Of a stretch of 64,000 bases of DNA, positions 38,301 to 47,300 are shown in pieces. How positions within the stretch are numbered: position 1 is the stretch's first letter; every line of letters begins with the position of its first letter. Origin of the DNA: Macrocystis pyrifera (taxonomy: Eukaryota; Sar; Phaeophyceae; Laminariales; Laminariaceae); the NCBI GenBank assembly GCA_031763025.1, contig JASSKH010000010.1:2811401-2875400 (forward strand), read 5' to 3'. A model generated the notes under the pieces. The model did no database searches. It was not told the DNA's origin and saw only the letters and a list, made by a program, of their open reading frames with translations. Made by a program: the position numbers and the translations under genes.

Positions 38301-41300
38301 GCCATCCCTAGTCGCGCAGTGGCCGTTGACATGTAGGTGTGTGTGTGTGTGTGTGTTTTTTTTTTGTGTGTTCAATTTTTCCCCTCGTCATGTCCGAAGA
38401 GGGTTATATGCATATCAGGAAATACACAAAGCCCGTTGTTGTCATCACTTTTATCTCATCGACCCAAAAAAATCTAGCCCGTGGTCACAGGACAGGCTCC
38501 ATTGACTCTGGAGTGGAAGAACACCTGAAGAAAGTAAAAAAAACACACACACACGATACATACACACCCTAACGGAAGCGCGTCGTATCATACACATCGG
38601 AAAGGTGTCGATGTATGAATGCCATCCCCCCTACCCCTGCCCCAGCAGCGCGGGGGAGTGTTACGTGTGGTTGATGCTGTAAGCGCAAGGAAACCCACAC
38701 ACACTCACTCAATCGCCTCCTTTCACCTCTCAAGCCGTCCAAAAATGGCTGAAGAAACGGTTTTACTTGTACTTGTACACGCACTCCTCGAGTTTTCCTG
38801 TTTGACTGCTGTAATTCCACCTTATTCGTCGCTTGTCGCCGGAACGGAGATGGGTGTAGTTATGTGCGTGCGATCCTCTGAAACAGGGGGTCGAGAAAGC
38901 TGAAAAGGCAAAGAGGCTGAGATTTATAACCCTTTTGGCCTCAGTTTCGTTTTGGGGACAAATTACTTGGAATTAGAGCGGTGTGTCCCCCAAACGGGAC
39001 TGCGGTTCTAAAATGGTTGAATGGGATAAGAAACTCGGAAGCGGTTTGTGTTAGGGCCCATCTTAACGGGGAACACTAAATTTCGTTCAATCAGATGCAA
39101 ATTAAATTAGAAAAAAAATATCAAGTCAAATTGAAAGAACCGAAAGTCCTCGATAAGATGGGCCCTTGAATTAAAGTAGAAAAAAAAAAATCAAGTCAAA
39201 CTGAAAGAGCCGAAAGTCCCCGTTAAGATGGGCCCTTAAGGTTAGTCAGTGTAGGTACAGCACACACTTACCCGAATAGGCAACCCAGCCGAGGCCAATG
39301 TTCCTGTTTCTTGGTTTTTTTTTCAGGTGCCCTGTACGGTCCCGGAAAGCCGGTCCAGGATGGGTTTCTTATTTATGACCCTTTTAGGACTGGTTCAGAA
39401 TGGGCGCGTTCTGCACCATTATTCCAGTGTCTCTCAAATTTCTTGATATTTCTTAATTTTTAGCCTGCCTTTCTTGTTGCTCATTTTCTGACTGTGAGTA
39501 GGGGTCCTGTACTGCTGTACTGCTTGTATATTATACCTGGTAGGTAGGGATGGCGTGCTCAAGTGGCTGGATGTTGGTATTACGGAGGACCATAGTAAAT
39601 AAGACCTACGGTACACACGAAAACCTACATATTTCCCTCTTTTTACTAACAATATTTGGTCCTGCTTACTATGGTCCCCCGTAATAGTGGAGGTAGCTGG
39701 TGGTGCTGTCTGTGGTGGTGGTGATGGTCATATTCTTGTTCGATGTTGTATCGGTGCTGGTGCTGCTTTCGTTACAGCGGCAGCAAGAGCAGAGGTGCCA
39801 GTACTTCGTGGCGTTGAGCCATGGTTTTTCCAACCAGCAGTACATGTGAACATGACGCACGATGTAAACGCAGCACGCTGGGATTCGAACAAAACACACA
39901 CTTTTGAGGTTCACTTGAAGGTTCAATTTTGAAATTTCATTTTCGAAATTTTCAACTTGAACCCCTTTATTGCTGCACTGCACAGAAACATAACTGGTAC
40001 GTATTACCCTTTTTTGAAGTTTTCCCCCAATCGTCCCCGAAAGGGGACTGCAGTCCTCTAAGGGTTTAAACCCAATTTTAGTTTTTTTTTTTTCTCAGTT
40101 TTTGTAAAGTTGAGATTCTATTCTTTTTTGGGGGGGGGGGGTCGATGAACGAACCTCCACTGTCCAGCAATCCAAAACCCAATCCAAGCAGCAAGCCGCT
40201 ACCACGTCGTTTGCGGGCACCCACGTACTGCCATAAAAGTGTGTATGGAAGCTGGGCAAAGTTGAACTCAGCGAACGCAGTGCGGCACGTAAGGGGCGGG
40301 GTATCTGCAGCAGTATATCTGTATGTCTTGTCTATGTTCAAGGTGTGGCATTCGTGTTGGATATCGATGTCGGAAGCGAGTTCGATATATCACGATACCG
40401 ATACGTAGGCTATGCTACTCTGGGCGGAAACATACATCGTTTAGACAGTAGTATGAAGACGAAGCGGTCCTTATATTTACGCCCGGAGTGGTAAAAACGA
40501 ATCGATACGATGTCGATATTTGATATTTACCACGCTACATGGAAGCTTCCGCTCGGCATATATCTGCATCACACACGGATATATACTGTATTAAGCCGGC
40601 GTCCCCGGTGGCTTGGTAGGTGGTCCGCGAGCCTGTCAAGATCAATTTCGTGAGTTCGAGTCTCACCGAGTGCATGCTCATAGGGACTTTTTCTTGCAAA
40701 AAATTGATTAGCGGAAAGCGCGAGAGCGTGAGTTAGCTGTACATTCGATGAAAATCGACGAGCAGTGGGAATGCTGAACCCTATGCGCGATAAAAGATAA
40801 AGGCACGTACCGGGGGGGAGAAGGGACGACACCTGTGACCACGGCTTGTCCAGAAGATCGTCGAGGGTAAAACCTCCTACGAGTGAGTTAGGCTGGAAAG
40901 TAAAAGTGATGATGAAAAAAAAAAAAAAAAAAAAAAAATACCAGGAGATGGAGGGCAAAACACGTTTTATATGTATCATATATCGAAATTTCGATATTTC
41001 GAATACATCAAAACTCTCGATGCGATACCCAAGACTAATTGTGGCATCTCCTGTGCCCGTGATGCGGCGGCTCCTTCTCGGGTAGGGCGGCGATATTCGA
41101 AAAGGCAGCATTAACTCCTCATGGACCATGGACCCATACCTGGTATGTTTTTTGTGAGCCTGGTGCCAGGTGCCACCACTCTATCCGGAAACGCAAGACC
41201 AGTATTTAATAAATAATACTTATTACGGGGGTCCATAGAACTGGCGTCCCCGGTGGCTTGGTAGGTGGTCCGCGAGCCTATCAAGATCAATTTCGTGAGT

Positions 41301-44300
41301 TCGAGTCTGACCGAGCGCATGCTCATAGGGATTTTTTCTTGCATAAAATTGATAAGCGGAAAGCGCGAAAGCGTGAGTTTGGCTACATTCGATGAAAATC
41401 GACGAGCAGTGGGAATGCTGAACCCTATGCGCGATATAAAAAATAAAGGCACGTACCGGGGGGGAGAAGGGACGACACCTGTGACCACGGCTTGTCCAGA
41501 AGATCGTCGAGGGTAAAACCTCCTACGAGTGAGTTAGGCTGGAAAGTAAAAGTGATGGATAAAAAAAATAAATTAAAAAAAAGTTAATAGGCCCAAATAT
41601 TGCCAGTAACGAGGTAAATATATGGGCTTTTGTGTGTACCATAGGTCCTATTTACCAGGGTCCCCCATAATAGCAACCCTCTTTGGATCATAGTTAATAG
41701 GACCTACGGTGCACACAAAAACCTATATATTTACGTCTTTTTTACCAACAATATTTGGTCCTATTAACTATGGCCCCCCGTGTACTATTAATAGGGTCTT
41801 CGTAAATACTGCTCTGTCCCAAGTCACAAGGGATTTTTTTCATGTTGATGTTGAACAGAAACAGGCCTTATTATCCGCTCTAGAACCGCAGTCCCGATTT
41901 GGGGACAAACCAGTCTAATTCCGAGTGATTTGTCCCCAAAACTGGACTGCGGTACCAAAAGGGTTAATCGGGCGAAGGTGGTACCATATCAGTCCTTACT
42001 TTTTTCCGACAGAGCGGTATATATGTACCACATCGAGAGAAAAATCGGAGGTGAACTTTGTCATTTTAAATACGAATGGTTTTTCGTTTTCTGTACGGTG
42101 CGTCTGTGTGGTTTGCAATCGAAGCGGATCCGTCCCCACTCAATCGATGTCGGAATCGAAACAAATCGAATCGAATCGACTCGAATCGAGCCGAGTTTTT
42201 GTTGATGTGCTGAGCCTGTTTTAGGATTACGTCCCATTTTTATGGACATAGTACTCATGCTTTGAGTGATTGGTCTCAAAAACGGGACTGTATTCCTTAA
42301 CCCTCCTACTACGGGGGCTACTACGGGGGACCATAGTTAATAGGACCTACGGTACACGCAATAACCTATATATTTCCCTATTTTTTACTATTACGGGGGG
42401 TACATAGTTAATAGGACCTATGGTATACATAAAAACCTATATATTTTACCTATTTTTAGTCACAAAATTTGGTCCCGTTAACTACGGACCCCCTTGATAA
42501 CAAAATTTGGTCCTGTTAACTATGGTCCCCCGTGATAGCACTGCAGTCCCGATTTGGGGACAAATCACTCTAATTCCAAGTAATTTGTCCCCAAAACGGG
42601 ACTGCAGTACCAAACGGGTTCGAGGGTTATATCCCCCTTGGCGACTGCACTCTTGTTGTGGGAACAAGTACACTTAGAATCAGAGTCATATTTAGGTTTT
42701 TGCGTCGTGTGGTACTATTATTAATAATAAGATAGTTGATAACTGTATGTAAATCAACGGATATATTTTGCCCCCCGCAACCCCCCCCCCCCCCCCCTCC
42801 CGCGCGCGTACCAGCCTGCGGGGGGGAGGCGGGTCTCGATTGCCACCCTGAAAAAATGTCGTTCAATCAAATCGAGCAGATTTATCGAAGAAAAATGGGT
42901 AAAATCGGTTTCTTTGCCGAAAATGACCAAACGGAATGATAGCAATTTGGTTTTCGGTTCACACCCCTTCTATACATATATGGAAGTACATACCACGTAC
43001 TTTTTTGTGTTGCTGGTATGCTATTCTAGCATTGGTAATGCGTAACTAATCGGCGCCGCTGCTGGAGTTTAGGTCAGGGGATGATGATGATGATGATGTA
43101 TCGTATGACACGCAAGATAACGCACACTCCCCTCGAACGATTTTTTCCGGGCTGCTCTTTTCGACATCTGGACGAGTACAAACGCCAAGCGATGCGTCAA
43201 AGGTGATTATGATATTGATGACGATGATGATTACGATAATGATGATGATGATGATGACGATGATGATTACGATAATGATGATGATGACGATGGTGATTAC
43301 GATAATGATATTGACGATGATGATGATCGTGTTTTCATATTATGTATGGCTCGTTTCCCTGAAATCCTGCCCGTATTTTCACAAAAATTGGGAAATGCCT
43401 CAAGGAGGCATTTTCCAAAGCCTCTCATTTTTGTTGTGTGCCAGCTATGGCTTCGAGGAAGTCGGCCCGGAAAAATACCCCAGAGGTTTGTACGTTACCA
43501 GGTATATATATATACAGTATGTACAGGCAGTACTGGTACACTGCAAGGATTTTTAATACACTCGCGGCATGATAATACACTGCTGTTGATCGGTGTTGGA
43601 TATCGTATCGGAAGGTTCGATATATCGAAATATCGGAACATCGATAAGCCGTTGATCAGTGTTGGACATATCGTATATATTGAAAGTTTTGATCTATCAA
43701 AATGTCGGAACTCTCGATACACTAGCCGACGATCAGTGTTGGATATGGTATCGGAAGGTTCGATATATCGAAATATCGGAATATCGGTACCCTGTTGATC
43801 AGTGTTGGGTATATCGTATATATCGAAAATTTCGATGTACCGAAATATCGAAATCTGGATGCTCTTAACTTATTATCAGTGTTGGATATCGTATCGAAAG
43901 TGTCGGTATTTCGAAATATGGGGATATCGGTACATTTCCTTAGCGGTAACGTATTGATACTTTCACCCTAGACCGTGTATCTCGCGAGGTAGCACAACAC
44001 CAACACCCCATGGGGACGAGTTTCGGATAGCTGATTTCCTCCAAAACATGGGAGGGGAGGGGGCGGGGTACTCATTATCACGCATGGCCGTAGTCGTATG
44101 GCCATAGACCCTCGCATCCCTACATTGCCGGGACGGAGCATGTCGGGTTTTCACCGACCAGGCAGGCTTTGCTTGCACCAAGCGCGAAGCGAAACGTGAG
44201 GAGCTGGGCGAGTGGCATGAAGGGTGAGCTGCATCCTATTAAGCTAGGAACCGCTTTTTGAGGTGGATTTTCTTGCATGTGGATGACAGCGTCAATGAAA

Positions 44301-47300
44301 ATTGTATTATTTTCTGGTGCGGCTACTTGCAGACAGCAATGGGTTTACGATGCAACTGCCTCGCGGGTGCCTTACCATATACCTGGTACACACTATGTGA
44401 AACGATCATCCCACTTGTGCGGAGTGAAGAATCTCCCCGCACAAAAATGATTTAACTCGCCCGCAAGCGGCGGTGACCGCAAAAAAAAAAAACAACAACA
44501 ACAACAACAACAACGGCACCCTGGCTCCCTGGCTGTCGGTGAGAGGCGTGTTTTACAGCGCCGTCGCCAACCGACGCCAACTCGACCTATATATGTATAT
44601 ATACCAGGTATATAGTATAAGGGGGGGGGGTGTACTCATTATCGTGCATGGCCGTAGCCGTAATGACCGTAGACCCTCGCATCCCTACAATGCCGGGACG
44701 GAGGTGGCGGGCACCAAACGATAAATGGCAAATGGTGGTGGCTTTGGACGTGTATCTAATCTCGTCGAGATCTTTCCATAGACATGTGTGTCGATGCGGC
44801 GTTTGTACTGTCCGCAGATTTTCGAGAATATCAGCTTGGGACTTCGTCCAAGGGTTTGTGTTATATCTTATCACCCGTGTGATACGGTGTACCACTCTTT
44901 TGTCCCTAAATATAAGGGCCTTTTGTATTCAATCTCGATGTCAAAACGGTCCTTGTACTTCGGGACAGAGGCGGTGTTAGCTTGTCACCCGTGTGATGTA
45001 CGGTGTGTCATCTTATCACCCGTGTGATATACGGTATATGTTATCACCCGTGCGATGTACGGTATATGTTATCTCATCACCTGTGTGATACGGTACAGTA
45101 GTGCCGGTCCCTATATAGTGCCGGTTGGTATGCGCCAGGCAACAATACCGGCACTATAATAAGGAATCACATAATAGAATACGCGCGCTCGGTTTATCAC
45201 AATAATTGTAAAATTAGGTAAAAATGGAATATAGACGAGGCGTATTACGCAGCTTGCAAAGTTGAGTGTCAACTATTTAATCAGTCGAACTCACAGCTGA
45301 CGTATTTCAAAAATTATATTAAAAAAAAATAAATAGCGGAAACCGGCACTAACTAGTCCCTCCGCACACTACCTACCACACTGATGAATCCCCATCTGCA
45401 CCAAAGCGATTTGACAAGCACATAAGCGGGAAGCCGGCGTTACTCAACCGGCACGATGGAGGGACCAGGCCACCTTTGCTGTACTTGAATGTGGATGCGA
45501 AAAATGGTTAACGACGCCTTGGGGGTTTGCTTTGCGTCCCGGGGGATTGTACGAACTGCTCTGTTTTGTTTGTCAAACGACGCCTCAATCAACTGTGAGA
45601 TCGAGAATTTCGTCGACACCATTTTTTTCAAGCGGCGTGCGATACTCCCACCACCTCGGATAGATGATCGATTCCCACCTGATGATCTAGATTCTTCAGG
45701 GCAGATGATCTGTAAAATCTGTATGATCTGTGTGATATGTAGGGAACCGGACATACTTTTTCGTGGGTTAGATCTGTACTATACGGACCCTGCACAGCAC
45801 CTACCTCGTGACGGCAGGCTAGGATCTGGATTATGTAGATTTGATCTGTCTTTTGAGGTGTGGATACTTGGGTTGTCGGTGGGTGCTATGCGTGGTGTAT
45901 GACCTCGTGGAGGGTCGTGTCGGTCGGTGACCCCCCTGGGTGATAGTATCCCCCCCCCCCCCCCCCAAGGTAGCCACACCAAAAAATAGATCAATTCATT
46001 GACGCTGCGATGCATATGCAAGAAAATCCGCCTCAAAAGCGGTTCTTAGCTCACCCTTCATGCGACTCGCCGAACACCTCGCGTTCCGCTTCGCGCTTGG
46101 TGCAAGCTATCAATGTCTGCCTGGTCGATGAAAACCCGACGTGCTCCGTCCCGGCGTTGTAGGGATGCGAGGGTCTATCTATGGTCATACGACTACGGCC
46201 ATGCATGGTTTCGATTACCCCCGCATAGGTGATATTTCCCCCCCCTCTGGGTGATAGCACCAGGGTCAACAGGACGACTTTATGAAGAGATTCAGGACCT
46301 TGGGGGGACCGAACGGAACGGAGCGGAACGGAACGGAACGAGGCTGTTCGTGGTCGTTGTTTCCGTTCCTACTTCCATTCCGATATGCAGTAGGTAAACA
46401 TACGTTTGGGTCCATCCAGAATCCAGAGGGCCTCGCCAGCCGAACCGGTACAAACGGTAGCCTTTTACCACATGGCACGACACAACAACAGCGTGTTGAT
46501 CCGCGGCTACTATAGTGTCCACCTCCGTATGTGCGGTGGTGTCCATCTGCGTCAAACGAAATTGCATTCTTGCCCGTTTTTGGTCGGGCCGGCCGTTCGG
46601 TCCTCCCCAGCAAGAAGAGGGGATCGGGGACTCAGCTGCGACAGTCCCGTTCCGAAATTCGCTGCTTTTTTTTTTTCTTTCTGTTATTCTCGGGCTGAAC
46701 GGAATGTATTCGCTTTCCATGTAACCAGTCAGTACCGATTCATCTTCCAAGTAGCCTTCCGTTGGGTTCGTTCCAAAAAAAAACAAAAATCGGGGTCGTT
46801 TTTATAACCCTTTTTGGAGCTGCAGTCCCGTTTGCGTGACAAATTGCTCCGAATTTGACCGCTCTGTTCCGAAATGCGGGACTGCAGTCGTAAACGGGTT
46901 AAGACATGCCCGCCCTCAGTATGTTATATCCATTCCCTCGCACGGCGCACGGTAGGTTGTTGTTGTTGTTGTTGTTGTTGTGTTTGGTAGTTGCGTCTGG
47001 GTCCCGCTCAGTCACGAAAACACCCTTGGCTTCGCATACTATTTACGGGGGTTCATAGTTAACGGGACCAAATTTTGTTAGTAAAAATAGGTAAATATAT
47101 AGGTTTTTGTGTACACCATAGGTCCTATTAACTATGGACCCCCGTAATACGTGCCGGGGAAGAATTGTATTGTGTGTTTTGATGGGGGCCTTTTTTTTTT
47201 TTAGTTCAACTGGTGAAAGGCAATAAACATCGTTTTGGCGGTTGGCTGCTGATTTTTTTCGGAGAGTCTAGGCCTTGGCGCAGCTCCGACAACGAGATTG

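Noticed and set aside
40598..40675. tRNA gene
   Set aside because: The A and B boxes belong to a SINE with six other copies; no complete acceptor stem is formed.
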